A stretch of DNA of 64,000 bases. It comes from Fulvimarina endophytica. GTDB lineage: Bacteria; Pseudomonadota; Alphaproteobacteria; Rhizobiales; Rhizobiaceae. Position numbers and translations under genes: made by a program. Positions 26,024 to 35,853 of this stretch are shown one piece after another. The DNA lies in NCBI RefSeq assembly GCF_003403015.1, contig NZ_QURL01000005.1, forward strand, positions 490,671-554,670. Reading direction: 5' to 3'. The notes beneath the pieces were generated by a model. The model worked only from the letters and a program-made list of their open reading frames with translations. It did not search any database and was not told the origin of the DNA. Position 1 is the stretch's first letter. Every line of letters starts with the position of its first letter.

Positions 26024-27592
26024 CTATCTCTTCTTCCCCGGCAATCCGGGAAGGCCGGGAATGCCACCGCCAGACCCTGGAAGCCCCGGAAGGCCGCCCG
26101 GTCCGCCGAGACCCGGCGGCATCGAGGGCATGCCGGCGCCACCGCCCTGCTGCATGGCCTTCGCCATCTGCTCGAGTTGCTTGGGGTCCATCTTGGACAG
26201 GTCGGGCATGCCGCCCATTCCACCGGGCATGCCGCCCAGTCCCATCTTGCCGGCAAGGCCGCCCATCATCTGCTTCATCATCCCGCCTTTGCCCTTCTTG
26301 CCCATGGTCTTCATCATGTCGGCCATCTGGCGGTGCATCTTCAGGAGCTTGTTGATCTCGGCGGAATTGGTGCCCGAACCGGCCGCGATCCGCTTCTTGC
26401 GGCTGTGCTTCAGAATGTCGGGCTGCGAGCGCTCGGCGGGCGTCATCGACCCGATGATGGCGAGCTGACGCTTCAGCATCTTGTCGTCGAGACCGGCGGC
26501 GGCCATCTGGTCCTTCATCTTGCCCATGCCGGGCATCAGGCCCATCATGCCGCCCATGCCACCCATGGTCTGCATCTGGCGGATCTGGTCGGCGAGATCG
26601 TTGAGATCGAACTTGCCGGACTGCATCTTCTTGGCCATCGCCGCGGCTTTTTCCGCGTCGATGTTCTCGGCAGCCTTCTCGACGAGGGAGACGATGTCTC
26701 CCATGCCGAGGATCCGGTCGGCGATGCGCGAGGGATGGAAATCCTCCAGCGCGTCCATCTTCTCGCCGACGCCGATCAGCTTGATCGGCTTGCCGGTGAC
26801 CGCCCGCATGGAGAGGGCCGCGCCGCCGCGTCCGTCGCCGTCGACGCGGGTCAGCACGATACCCGTGACGCCCACGCGCTCGTCGAAGGACCGGGCGAGA
26901 TTGACCGCGTCCTGACCGGTCAGCGAGTCGGCCACGAGCAGGATCTCGTGCGGCTTGGTCCGGGCCTTGATGTTGGCCATCTCGACCATCAGAGGCTCGT
27001 CGATATGCGTGCGGCCGGCCGTATCGAGGATCACCACGTCGTAGCCGCCGAAGCGGGCCGCCTGCTCGGCCCGGACCGCGATCTCGACGGGCCCCTGGCC
27101 CGGAATGATCGGCAGGGTGTCGACTTCGGTCTGCTCGCCGAGAACCTTCAGCTGCTCCTGCGCAGCCGGACGGCGCGTGTCGAGCGAGGCCATCAGCACC
27201 TTCTTGCGCTGCTTCTCCTTCAGCCGCTTGGCGATCTTGCCCGACGTCGTGGTCTTGCCCGAGCCCTGGAGGCCGACCATCATGATGGTGACGGGGGCCG
27301 GTGCATTGAGGTCGATCCCGACCTGGGTCTCACCGAGTGTCGCGATCAGCTCGTCATGGACGATCTTGACGACCATCTGGCCCGGCTTGATCGACTTCAG
27401 AACTTCGGCGCCGACGGCCTTCTCGCGCACGCGCTCGGTGAATTCGCGCACGACCTCAAGCGCCACATCGGCTTCGAGCAGGGCACGGCGGACCTCGCGC
27501 AGGGCGGCGCTCACATCCTTTTCGGAGAGCGAGCCGCGACCGGTCAGGCCGTTCAGAATGGACCCGAGGCGGTCCTGAAGACTATCGAACAT
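26024..27592 (-). CDS. ffh: signal recognition particle protein Ffh
   Basis: GTPase that, with 4.5S RNA, delivers nascent inner-membrane proteins to FtsY. It has 522 residues in NG and M domains. G1 is [15 protein letters not shown], the following [11 protein letters not shown] and [13 protein letters not shown] are G-domain motifs, and [14 protein letters not shown] is G4/G5. The C-terminal M domain binds RNA and signal sequences ([18 protein letters not shown]) and ends in a Gly/Met-rich tail ([18 protein letters not shown]). It is co-transcribed with rpsP. Confidence 0.97.
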   Translation of the reverse strand: MFDSLQDRLGSILNGLTGRGSLSEKDVSAALREVRRALLEADVALEVVREFTERVREKAVGAEVLKSIKPGQMVVKIVHDELIATLGETQVGIDLNAPAPVTIMMVGLQGSGKTTTSGKIAKRLKEKQRKKVLMASLDTRRPAAQEQLKVLGEQTEVDTLPIIPGQGPVEIAVRAEQAARFGGYDVVILDTAGRTHIDEPLMVEMANIKARTKPHEILLVADSLTGQDAVNLARSFDERVGVTGIVLTRVDGDGRGGAALSMRAVTGKPIKLIGVGEKMDALEDFHPSRIADRILGMGDIVSLVEKAAENIDAEKAAAMAKKMQSGKFDLNDLADQIRQMQTMGGMGGMMGLMPGMGKMKDQMAAAGLDDKMLKRQLAIIGSMTPAERSQPDILKHSRKKRIAAGSGTNSAEINKLLKMHRQMADMMKTMGKKGKGGMMKQMMGGLAGKMGLGGMPGGMGGMPDLSKMDPKQLEQMAKAMQQGGGAGMPSMPPGLGGPGGLPGLPGSGGGIPGLPGLPGKKR

Positions 27593-27955
27593 GGCTTTCC
27601 CTTTTCCCTGTCGTCAGAAGCTTGCCTTCCGACAAGGTGGCGCGCCCACCGCCGTCTCGCAAACAGAACCGGCCGAAGCGGACCACCCGAGGGCGATACG
27701 CCATAGCAAAGCGCCATCCGCGGGCGAAACTCGCTGGCGGATGGTGACCTCCGGGCGGCTCTTCGAAGAGAGGGGCCCGGTCGGCGGATCTGAAGACGAC
27801 GATGAACGCGTGAGATCAGCGCGGGTCAAACCATGAAAGGCGCCTCATGTCAAATTCGCGGCCCCGTGTCTTGCGGCGGTCCCGGCGACGCAGGATCCGA
27901 CACGGGCGGCTCTGCAGCGACCGGACGCCTCGAAGCATCGAACCGAAAGGAGGTC
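27593..27955. other. intergenic, upstream of ffh
   Basis: These bases hold the ffh promoter region on the minus strand and the leader region of the next plus-strand genes. No conserved gene or RNA is recognised. A strong ribosome-binding sequence, AAAGGAGG, lies at 27947-27954, just before a short reading frame described separately. Confidence 0.4.
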
Positions 27956-28045
27956 GTGCATCGGATCACCCGATGCGCGACAAAGGCGCTAGCCGGGTGT
28001 GCACTTCGGACGCCTTTGCGTTTACGTGGGAGATCGCTGTTCTAG
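27956..28045 (+). CDS. possible 29-residue leader peptide
   Basis: A GTG-started frame of 29 codons, rich in Arg and Ala with three Cys, preceded at the right distance by AAAGGAGG, the best ribosome-binding site in this interval. The frame overlaps two inverted repeats: 27958-27976 (GCATCGG...CCGATGC) and a stem joining CAAAGGCG with CGCCTTTG. It ends 57 bases before the EEP-family gene. A regulatory leader is possible, but the peptide matches no family I recognise and could be chance. Confidence 0.3.
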   Translation: MHRITRCATKALAGCALRTPLRLRGRSLF

Positions 28046-28102
28046 CTCCCGTGTCGGCAAGGGGCCCGTATCACTCTCGACGATTATGGAAGCGAGACCA
28101 AA

Positions 28103-29191
28103 TTGATCGCCATCAGCGTGCTCGGCACCTTCGCCACCCTGCTCGTTCTCGCGGCAGCCATTCCGTTCACCCGCATTTCCCACGGCCTCGTCCGCATCTG
28201 CGAATTTCCCCGTCTCCAGATGGTGGTGATCGCCCTCGTCTGCCTTCTCGTCACGCCCATGGTGGTGACCGACCCGGTCTGGCTCGCGGTCCTGATCACC
28301 GCACTCGTCGCCGTCATCGGCGTCCATTCCTATGCGATCGGTCAGTTCACGCCGATCCGATCGCAGCAGAGCCATGTCTACCAGGGCGATCCCGAAGGCG
28401 ACAACGTGGTGTCGGTCCTCTCCTGCAACGTGAAGATGTCGAACCGGGACTATGCGACCTGCCTTGCCATGACACGCCGGGCCGACGCCGACATCGCCCT
28501 CTTCATGGAGACCGACGAGGGATGGGCGGACGGGTTGACGCCCTTGAAGGAGGACTATCCCCACGTCGTCTCGCGGCCCTTCGACAACTCCTACGGAATG
28601 ATCCTCTATTCCCGTCTGCCGCTCGACAACGTCGACGTGAAGTTCCTGACCATGGACAAGGTGCCATGCATCGTCAGCGATGTGCATCTCAGAAACGGCG
28701 AGACGATCCGCATCTATTGCGTCCACCCCGAGCCACCGGTGCCGAATGCCGATTCGTCAGGGCGCGATGCCGAACTTCTTCAGGTCGCAAAGCTTGCGAT
28801 GGAAGACGGCATCGCCTCGATCGTCTTCGGCGACCTCAACGATGTAGCATGGTCCCATACGACACGCCTCTTCCAGCGCCTGTCGGGCCTGCGCGATCCG
28901 CGCGTGGGGCGCGGTTTCTACAACACCTTCGATGCCCGCTACCTGCTCCTGCGCTGGCCGCTCGATCATCTGTTCCACGACGACCACTTCTCGCTGGTCA
29001 AGATCGAACGGTGCGAACATATCGGCTCCGATCATTTTCCGATCTATTTCAAGCTCGCCCTGACCTCCGATATCCGGCCGGCGGACGAGCCGGAAAAGCC
29101 CAATGGGGAAGACAGGGAGGAAGCGCGCGACATCGAGGATCAGGCGAGAGAGCTCGACCGTCCGGCGATCGGCAGCGACTGGGAGAAATAG
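28103..29191 (+). CDS. membrane-anchored endonuclease/exonuclease/phosphatase-family protein
   Basis: A 362-residue protein with three N-terminal membrane segments (about residues 2-21, 40-58 and 59-77) and an EEP-fold domain outside or inside the membrane. Catalytic-fold motifs are visible: SCNVKMSN (the Asn of motif I), FMETDEGW (the Glu), VHPEPP, IVFGDLND (the DxN pair) and SDHFPIYF (the terminal His). These residues are those of active metal-dependent phosphodiesterases. The C-terminal 40 residues are acidic. The start is TTG 28103; no ATG fits. The substrate (nucleic acid, phospholipid or other) is unknown. Confidence 0.85.
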   Translation: MIAISVLGTFATLLVLAAAIPFTRISHGLVRICEFPRLQMVVIALVCLLVTPMVVTDPVWLAVLITALVAVIGVHSYAIGQFTPIRSQQSHVYQGDPEGDNVVSVLSCNVKMSNRDYATCLAMTRRADADIALFMETDEGWADGLTPLKEDYPHVVSRPFDNSYGMILYSRLPLDNVDVKFLTMDKVPCIVSDVHLRNGETIRIYCVHPEPPVPNADSSGRDAELLQVAKLAMEDGIASIVFGDLNDVAWSHTTRLFQRLSGLRDPRVGRGFYNTFDARYLLLRWPLDHLFHDDHFSLVKIERCEHIGSDHFPIYFKLALTSDIRPADEPEKPNGEDREEARDIEDQARELDRPAIGSDWEK

Positions 29192-29336
29192 AGCGGTCCG
29201 TAACGGGCATCCGTCGGCCCTGTCCTGCCCCGATTACGTTGTCGACGGCGCGGATTGGGAGTAAGCGAAGGCTCTCGGCCCCCATGCCGGCCGACCTCCC
29301 TCGACGTTCGGGTGAGGTGAAAGCCGAAAGCTGCCC

Positions 29337-30617
29337 ATGACCGACCAGCCAACCGACGATCTCGGCGCAAAGCCCGGCGCCGGCGATACCGTCACGCCGG
29401 ACGACGACCGCTTCGCCGCATTCCGCAACGATCGCTTCCTGCGCTACTGGCTGGCCCGGTTCCTCGCGGCCTTCGCAATCCAGATCGTCGTCGTTTCGGT
29501 CGGCTGGCAGGTCTACGATCTGACGCGCGATCCATGGGATCTCGGCCTGATCGGCCTCTGCCAGTTCCTGCCGGCCCTCCTCCTCGTTCTCGTCACCGGC
29601 GCCGTCGCGGACCGCTATTCACGACGCTGGATCATGGGCACGACGACCTTCATCGAGGCGTTCAGCGTGGTCGGCCTGATGATCCTCACCTGGGAGGGAG
29701 TGGGCTCGCCCGCACCCATCTTCGCGGTTCTCGTCGTCATCGGCATTGCCCGCGCCTTCTTCGGCCCCGCCTCCCAATCCCTCGTCGTGAACCTCGTGAC
29801 CCGCGACGAACTGGCCAATGCGATCGCCTGGAACTCGTCCTCCTGGCAGATCGCCTCGATCACGGGTCCCGTCGCCGGCGGACTTCTCTACGGACTGTCG
29901 CCGCTCGGGGCCTACGGAACCGGCGCGGTCATGCTGTTTGTTGCGACGGGTCTCATTCTCTCGATCCGCGCGCCTGCCCAGCGGTTCGAGAACGAGCCGC
30001 CAAGCCTTCAGACGATCGTCGCCGGCTTCCGCTTCATCTGGCACGAGAAGGTGGTGCTCGGCGCCATTTCGCTCGATCTCTTCGCCGTTCTTCTCGGGGG
30101 TGCCGTCGCTCTGATGCCGGTCTATGCCCGCGACGTCCTCGACGTGGGCCCGTGGGGTCTCGGCCTGTTGCGCGCGGCGCCCGGGGTCGGCGCGGTCCTC
30201 GTCGCCCTCTGGCTCGCCGCCCATCCGATCAAGAACAATGCCGGCGCGATCATGTTCGCCTTCGTCGCCGCGTTCGGCGCATTCACCGTGGTCTTCGGAC
30301 TGTCGACCGCCCCCTGGCTCTCGATCGTCGCACTCGCGCTGATGGGAGCCTCCGACATGATCTCGGTCTATGTCCGCGAGACGCTGATGCAGCTCTGGAC
30401 ACCGGACGAGGTCCGCGGCCGGGTCAACGCCGTCAACATGGTCTTCATCGGAGCATCGAACGAACTCGGCGAATTTCGCGCGGGCGCCATGGCGAGCATC
30501 ATCGGCGCCGTTCCGGCCGTTGTCCTCGGCGGCTGCGCGACGGTCGGCGTCGCGGGGCTCTGGGCCTATCTGTTCCCCGATCTGCGCAAGGCCAAGCGGC
30601 TCGCGGCGCGCGAATGA
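29337..30617 (+). CDS. MFS transporter, EntS/DHA3-like
   Basis: A 426-residue major-facilitator protein with about 12 membrane spans after a 28-residue hydrophilic N-terminus. The loop motif GAVADRYSRRWIM between spans 2 and 3 is the MFS signature. The block ARAFFGPASQSLVVNLV and the region LMQLWTPDEVRGRVNAVNMV match the MFS_3 (EntS-like) group that exports siderophores and drugs. The substrate cannot be told. It lies 145 bases downstream of the EEP-family gene, on the same strand. Confidence 0.88.
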   Translation: MTDQPTDDLGAKPGAGDTVTPDDDRFAAFRNDRFLRYWLARFLAAFAIQIVVVSVGWQVYDLTRDPWDLGLIGLCQFLPALLLVLVTGAVADRYSRRWIMGTTTFIEAFSVVGLMILTWEGVGSPAPIFAVLVVIGIARAFFGPASQSLVVNLVTRDELANAIAWNSSSWQIASITGPVAGGLLYGLSPLGAYGTGAVMLFVATGLILSIRAPAQRFENEPPSLQTIVAGFRFIWHEKVVLGAISLDLFAVLLGGAVALMPVYARDVLDVGPWGLGLLRAAPGVGAVLVALWLAAHPIKNNAGAIMFAFVAAFGAFTVVFGLSTAPWLSIVALALMGASDMISVYVRETLMQLWTPDEVRGRVNAVNMVFIGASNELGEFRAGAMASIIGAVPAVVLGGCATVGVAGLWAYLFPDLRKAKRLAARE

Positions 30618-30665
30618 GGACGACACGGCCGTGCGGACCCGGGAAGGTGCCGGCTTGCCCCTCGC

Positions 30666-31505
30666 TCAGCCCCGGCTCGAACCGACGAGGGGTTCGCGGT
30701 CTTCGCCCGAAGCGCTCCGATCCTCGACCCTCTCGCCGAAGATCCGTGTCAGGAAGGCGTCGAGCCAGCGCCGCACCGGCTCGTCGTAGATATGCCGGCC
30801 GTGGAAGTGCCGTGCCCGTTCCTGCGCGCCCGGCAGCGTCAGCCGCTCGTGTCCACGCGTCGTCCAGCGATAGACCATGGCCATCGTGAGTTCGGCGTGG
30901 AACTGGACCGCAAAGGCGTTCTCGCTGTAACGGAAGGCCTGATTGGGATACCAGTCGCCCTCGGCAAGAAGTTCAGCGCCCGCCGGAAGGGCGAAGCCGT
31001 CCGTGTGCCACTGGTAGATCATGTCCGGCCAGTCCGGCAGCAGTCTGCGACCCGCGGCCGTCGCCCGTAGCGGATAATAGCCGATCTCGGCGAGACCCTC
31101 GTGATGATTGCCGACCTTCGCGCCCAGATGGCGGGCAAGCATCTGTGCGCCGAGGCAGATGCCGAGCAGCGGCTTGTTCTCCCGCAAGGGGACACTCAGC
31201 CAATCGGTCTCGCGGTCGATATAGTCGAAACCGTCGTTGACGCTGACCGGACCGCCGAACACGATCGCGCCCGAATGCTCCGCAAGCGTTGCGGGAAGGG
31301 GCTGGTCGAGCACCGGGCGACGGATGTCGAGCCTCAGCCCATGGCGCTCCAGCACCTGGCCCACCCGGCCGGGAGTGGAACTCTCCTGATGGAGGACCAC
31401 CAGGATCGGCTTCTTGTCGCGGCCGTCCAGGCGATATCGTCCGCCAGCCTTCGGCCTGTCCGAATTGGCTGCGAGACGTCTGAGAAGAGATATGTCCTGG
31501 CTCAC
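30666..31505 (-). CDS. glutamine amidotransferase, class I
   Basis: A 279-residue stand-alone GATase of the GMP-synthase-like group. The nucleophile elbow is LLGICLGAQML (C117) and the second half of the triad is AVQFHAEL (H203, E205), all intact. Stand-alone members include enzymes that deglutamylate small molecules, but no substrate can be assigned. No ATG lies upstream of the conserved core. GTG 31505 gives a 4-base overlap with the TerB gene, which sets the start. The first 30 residues are extra. Confidence 0.85.
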   Translation of the reverse strand: MSQDISLLRRLAANSDRPKAGGRYRLDGRDKKPILVVLHQESSTPGRVGQVLERHGLRLDIRRPVLDQPLPATLAEHSGAIVFGGPVSVNDGFDYIDRETDWLSVPLRENKPLLGICLGAQMLARHLGAKVGNHHEGLAEIGYYPLRATAAGRRLLPDWPDMIYQWHTDGFALPAGAELLAEGDWYPNQAFRYSENAFAVQFHAELTMAMVYRWTTRGHERLTLPGAQERARHFHGRHIYDEPVRRWLDAFLTRIFGERVEDRSASGEDREPLVGSSRG

Positions 31506-31981
31506 CCCTCGGCTCCGATCCTGTCTGCGAATTCCTTCTTGAGGAGCATGCGGTCGCGCCCGGAGACACCCAGAAGCTCCGAAACGCGCCAGACCACATT
31601 GTCCTCCAGCTCGTGCACCTCGCCATCGGCATAGGTGACCTGCCAGAGATGCCGCACGATCTCGATGCGGGCGGTCTCGTCCAGCCGGTTCTTGATGAGG
31701 GACGTGAAATGATAGAGGTCGACGGCTTCGTCGCTGGCTTTTTCGCCGGCGCGGGCCACACGGTCCGCTTCCTCGCCGGTCATTGCGTAATCGTCCTGAA
31801 GCACCTGAAGAAGGCTGGCTCGCTCGGCCTGCGTCACGACCCCGTCGGCCGACACCACATGGTAGAGCAGCGCGGCGATCGCGACGTTCAGATCGTCTTC
31901 GCCGCCGTCCGCCGTCGATCCGAACTCGGTTCCGAACCGATGCATCAGGTCTCGAAGACCGGATAATAGCGACGCTGGCAT
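31502..31981 (-). CDS. TerB-family protein
   Basis: A 159-residue alpha-helical protein of the TerB (tellurite resistance B) superfamily. The two acidic metal-binding repeats are visible: YHVVSADGVVTQAERASLL and WQVTYADGEVHELEDNVVW. The fold is shared by stress proteins of unknown role. It is followed by the glutamine amidotransferase gene with a GTGA overlap, so they form one unit. ATG 31981 was chosen because the conserved domain begins soon after it; the frame opens up to 32041. Confidence 0.85.
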   Translation of the reverse strand: MPASLLSGLRDLMHRFGTEFGSTADGGEDDLNVAIAALLYHVVSADGVVTQAERASLLQVLQDDYAMTGEEADRVARAGEKASDEAVDLYHFTSLIKNRLDETARIEIVRHLWQVTYADGEVHELEDNVVWRVSELLGVSGRDRMLLKKEFADRIGAEG

Positions 31982-32351
31982 GCTCTGCGATCCCCGTTCG
32001 TCCGTCCACCCACCGGTCCAGATGGGCATCGAAGCCGGCAATCGCCAGCAAAGCCCGTCCTCCAGTCTCTGAGAAGGCCACAGGTCCGCAACGACCGGTC
32101 CGCTTCGGCAGGCGCTAACGTCCTGCCGTTCGGCCGGCTGTCCACCGGTGCCGCGTCGGGGCGGTCACCGCGTGGCGAGCGGCCACGAGCCCGCACCCCA
32201 ACTGTCAAGGACTATACGCATCGATGCTGGCGCAGGCCATGCGACACAAAAAGAAAGGGCCGGATAGACCGGCCCTTTCGAGATCGCGATTTCAGGACAG
32301 GAGGATCGGCAAGCGGCGCAAGGCGCCCGACTTCTCCCCGAGGCTTTCGCC
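31982..32351. other. intergenic with terminator
   Basis: Between the TerB gene start and the end of hemY. The right half holds the hemY terminator described next; the left half must contain the TerB promoter. I recognise no gene, though short open frames occur on both strands. Confidence 0.4.
32245..32278 (-). terminator. rho-independent terminator of the hem operon
   Basis: A perfect 10-base-pair stem (arms 32254-32263 AAAGGGCCGG and 32269-32278, loop ATAGA) is followed on the minus strand by CUUUUUGUG. It lies about 75 bases after hemY and would end the hemC-hemD-mic60-hemY transcript. Confidence 0.92.
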
Positions 32352-33911
32352 TTAGCGGTGCTGCCGGACATCCCCCTCGTCGGAATGGGCCTTGATCGCC
32401 AGAAGGGCACTCGGATAGGTCCCGTCACTCGACGGCTCGGCACCCGGAGCGGATGCGACTGAGCGGGCGCGGTGCGGATCGCTCTCGGCAACCGGCGCCT
32501 TCGTTCCGTTCACCGACCGTGATCCGGCTTCTCCTGCGCTGCTGGAATGGGATCCGATCACGCGGGCATCGTTGCCGTAGCGGCGGCCGCGATCCTCGAG
32601 GATGCGGTGGGCGCTCTGCTCGCGGTGCTCGACAGGTGCCTTCCACTCGACCGCCCCGAGCTTGTGATTGACCGGAGACACGGCCTGCCACTCGTCGAGG
32701 ATCACGCCCTCGGCCATCCAGACGGGATCGCGCGGAGCCGCGATCGCCTGTGCCAGCCACTCGCGCACGAGACCCACGTCGCCGGTCTCCTCTTCCTCGA
32801 TATCGGCGAGAAGAAGATAGACGCTCTCGCTCGGACGCTTGGACGCTGCCGAAAGAGCCGAGGTTCGGGCAAGCGGATAGTCGCCTGTTTCAAGGGCGAC
32901 GCGGGCGATCGCCATATCGGCCTCGACGCTCTCGCCATTGAGGGCCTTGAGCTTCTTGGCCCGCTTGAGCCGGTCTCCGGCGGTATCGCCCGGATCGGCG
33001 TGGATATAGGCATCCGCGAGATCGGGATGCGGCGCGTTCACCCAGGTCGTCTCGATATAGCGCGTGACGCGGCGCGGATCGTTCAGCTTGCCTGCGGCGG
33101 CAGCGGCCGCAAGGGCGGCCGGCACGAAACCGGGATCGATCTTCTGGGCCTTGCGCGCAAGGCCGCGCGCGCCCTTTGGATCGCTCTCGAGCCAGTCGCG
33201 CGACTTGCCAGTCAGGATGATCGCGCGCAGGCGCTTGGCACCCGCATCGTCGACGAGATCGATCGAACGCTGGGCTTCGAGGACGCGCATCGCATCGTCC
33301 CACTGACCGCTCGCCGATTTGCGCTCCAGAACCGCCTCGGCCGCCCAGGGCAGATTCGGCGCGATGCGGAGCGCGCGCTCGGCATAGTATTCCTGGCCGG
33401 TTTCGTCATCGACGCGCTTGGCCTCCAGATAGAGCCCCCGCAAGGCGAGAACCTTGGTATCCGGATCGTTCTCCATGTCGCGGAAGATCGAGACGGCGCG
33501 TTCGTGATCGCCTTCGATCAAAGCCGTCTGGGCGTCGAGGAAACCGAGGATCGCACGATCCTCCTCTCCGACGCGGCCCCTGCTCTTCTTGATCATCTGG
33601 CGCGCGAGCGTCGCATTGCCCGCGCCGGCCGCCAGAACCCCTCGCGACAGGTAGCTGTGGCCCTTGCTGCGGCGCCGGCCGGAATTCCAGGAGGAAACGC
33701 TGGACGGAGCCTGGAACAGCTTGACGACGATCCAGACCAGAAGGATCGAGACGACGATCAGCGCGGCCGCACCCGCCAGGAACAGGACCATCGGGATTTC
33801 GAGGCTTTGCCCGAACCAGATGAAGGTCGCGGATCCAGGATGATCTGCCAGCCAGCCGAAGCCGAGATACAGCGCAAGGATCAGGATGGAAAAGGTCAGT
33901 ATGCCCCACAT
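32352..33911 (-). CDS. hemY: HemY-like TPR membrane protein
   Basis: A 519-residue protein of the HemY N-terminal family. Two membrane segments lie at residues 1-20 and about 40-60 (MVLFLAGAAALIVVSILLVWIVV), followed by the family block SYLSRGVLAAGAGNATLARQ and tetratricopeptide-like helices. The role in haem synthesis is unclear in all bacteria; it may scaffold the pathway. The last about 90 residues are disordered and not conserved. It is the last gene after hemC, hemD and mic60, 18 bases downstream of mic60. Confidence 0.9.
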   Translation of the reverse strand: MWGILTFSILILALYLGFGWLADHPGSATFIWFGQSLEIPMVLFLAGAAALIVVSILLVWIVVKLFQAPSSVSSWNSGRRRSKGHSYLSRGVLAAGAGNATLARQMIKKSRGRVGEEDRAILGFLDAQTALIEGDHERAVSIFRDMENDPDTKVLALRGLYLEAKRVDDETGQEYYAERALRIAPNLPWAAEAVLERKSASGQWDDAMRVLEAQRSIDLVDDAGAKRLRAIILTGKSRDWLESDPKGARGLARKAQKIDPGFVPAALAAAAAAGKLNDPRRVTRYIETTWVNAPHPDLADAYIHADPGDTAGDRLKRAKKLKALNGESVEADMAIARVALETGDYPLARTSALSAASKRPSESVYLLLADIEEEETGDVGLVREWLAQAIAAPRDPVWMAEGVILDEWQAVSPVNHKLGAVEWKAPVEHREQSAHRILEDRGRRYGNDARVIGSHSSSAGEAGSRSVNGTKAPVAESDPHRARSVASAPGAEPSSDGTYPSALLAIKAHSDEGDVRQHR

Positions 33912-33929
33912 GTTCGGCAGTGGCTCCCG

Positions 33930-35708
33930 TTATCCTTGATTGGTCTGCTGATTGCCGTCGGATGAGCCGCCATTGCCCGACAGCGTCGAGGAGATGGCGT
34001 CCGACAGAACGCTCTGAGCCTGCAGCCGGGCCTGAACGTCGGCGAAGTAGTCGCTGCCCGCCTCCTGCGCATCCTGCGGCATCGACTGCCAGGTCTGCGC
34101 GAAGTCCTGCAGATCGCCGCTCTGGATCGCGTTGTCGAGCTTGGCGAGAACGTCGTCGGGCTCGGTCGGGTTCTCGGGAACCTCCCCCGTGGAGCGGGTC
34201 TCGACGAGCGAGCGGAACCCGGCGAGGATCTGATCGGAGACGGGAGCGTCCTGCCCCGGACCGGTCAGCGCGGCCGAGACACGGCCCTCCACCTCGGGCC
34301 AGCGATCGGAAAGCTGAGCGACGGTCGGGATACCAGTCTGGGCGTAGGGCTGGAGGGCGTTCACGGTCTCTTGCGATCCGCCGGCATTGGCGAAAGTCTG
34401 GAGTTCACCCTCGAAGGAGGACCCGCTGTCGATCGCGCTCTTGAGGCCGGCGGCCGACAGCGCACGACGGGAGGCCGCTTCGCTCGCCTCGACCGTATCG
34501 AGACGCTGATTGATCGAACCGATCGCCTCGTCGAGCTTGGACTGGAGTTCCTGGCGACCGGTCTCGCTCGATTGCGCCGCCTGTCTGGCAGCCTCGTCAG
34601 CGCTTGTCACCGAAGCCTGCAATTCGCTGAAACGCTGATCGAAACCACCGCTCTGATCACTCGATGCGGCATCGGAATTCGCGGTTTCGAGCGCGGAAAT
34701 GCGGGTCGCGAGCTGTTCGAGTTCCTCTCTCGACAGGTTGTCGACGGGCGAGGCCGCCTGTCCGCTCTCATCCACCTGGCTGCGCAGCGACGCCACCTCT
34801 TCCGAGAGGCGCTGGACATCTTGAACGCCGGCCGAAGGGCCCGAGAGGCTGTCCCTGATCCGGTCCAGATAGCCATAGGAATAGAGAAAGACGGTCGCGA
34901 CGAGAGCGAGCGCCGCACCGACGAGACCGGCGAGGAACGGACTGCCCGAACCCGAGCCGCCATGCGCCTCGCGCGAAGGCGGCACGGAACCACCGCCGCC
35001 GCTGCTGCCAGACCCGACGGTGCCGGTCGAGCGAGAACCCGACGCGGCAGCCCCCGCAGAAGCCGCCGATCCGGAGGCGATCGCGGACGAGGCCCTGGAC
35101 GGGCCGGACTTCTCCGACGCGGACGCTCCACCGGTCGCAACCGGCCGTTTCTGTCCATCGTCCTTGGCGCCGACCGAGGAAGCATTGGCGGACGGCGTCT
35201 GCGAGGACACGGTCTTCTGGCCGGGCTTGTCGGCGGCACTTGCTGCGATCACGGCGGAGGACGGCGTGACGCCCGTCGTCCCACCCGGATTGCCGGGCAG
35301 CGGAGCGGATGGGCCGGAACCTGCGCCCGCGCTGTCTTTCCCGGCATCATCGAGGCTCTTCGGCGCGCCGCTCGCCGGCTGCTCGGCGGGCGGCGTCAAC
35401 GGTTCGCCACCCGGCTCTGGGGCGTCCTTGGGCTTTGCCGTCTCGGAAGCCGTGGTGCCTGCAACGGCCGGCTCGCTGCCCGTCGCATCGCCCCCGGTGG
35501 CGAGGGAGCCTGCCATGCCTTCCGACTTGGCAAAGGTTTCGGCCGCGTCCGGCGTGCGATCGCCCGTCGCCTTCGGGCGGTCCGTGCTTCCACTCATATC
35601 CTGGTCTTCCGTCGTCGATTGATTCGGCGTGTCGATCGCCTTCGATTGGTCATCGGTCGCCTTGTTGCGCGAGCGGTTCGGGCGCGAGCGCCTGGGACGG
35701 TTCGTCAT
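33930..35708 (-). CDS. mitofilin-family protein (bacterial Mic60)
   Basis: A 592-residue inner-membrane protein homologous to mitochondrial Mic60, which shapes cristae. In alphaproteobacteria it shapes intracytoplasmic membranes and contacts the outer membrane. Architecture: about 250 disordered residues rich in Ser, Ala, Gly and Pro; one membrane span (AGLVGAALALVATVFLYSYGYL, about residues 259-281); a coiled coil (SASETANS-like helices to about 400); and a C-terminal mitofilin helix domain. Placement between hemD and hemY is the diagnostic neighbourhood. ATG 35708 has GGAG nine bases upstream. Confidence 0.88.
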   Translation of the reverse strand: MTNRPRRSRPNRSRNKATDDQSKAIDTPNQSTTEDQDMSGSTDRPKATGDRTPDAAETFAKSEGMAGSLATGGDATGSEPAVAGTTASETAKPKDAPEPGGEPLTPPAEQPASGAPKSLDDAGKDSAGAGSGPSAPLPGNPGGTTGVTPSSAVIAASAADKPGQKTVSSQTPSANASSVGAKDDGQKRPVATGGASASEKSGPSRASSAIASGSAASAGAAASGSRSTGTVGSGSSGGGGSVPPSREAHGGSGSGSPFLAGLVGAALALVATVFLYSYGYLDRIRDSLSGPSAGVQDVQRLSEEVASLRSQVDESGQAASPVDNLSREELEQLATRISALETANSDAASSDQSGGFDQRFSELQASVTSADEAARQAAQSSETGRQELQSKLDEAIGSINQRLDTVEASEAASRRALSAAGLKSAIDSGSSFEGELQTFANAGGSQETVNALQPYAQTGIPTVAQLSDRWPEVEGRVSAALTGPGQDAPVSDQILAGFRSLVETRSTGEVPENPTEPDDVLAKLDNAIQSGDLQDFAQTWQSMPQDAQEAGSDYFADVQARLQAQSVLSDAISSTLSGNGGSSDGNQQTNQG

Positions 35709-35853
35709 CGGGACATCTCCATCATGTCTCGGGCGCCTGCGCACCAGAGCGGACGGCCATGGACAATCCTGACAACACTGAACGTCACCAATTCGTCACC
35801 CATTCGCAGTTCATGCGCAAGTTTCGACACGTCGTCAGCGTCAACTTAGGCGG

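Noticed and set aside
25955..27706. 583-codon plus-strand frame
   Set aside because: Complement of ffh, rich in His and Leu as expected from reversed Met and Lys/Glu codons; not coding.
34371..35849. 492-codon plus-strand frame
   Set aside because: Complement of mic60 with no sensible protein features.
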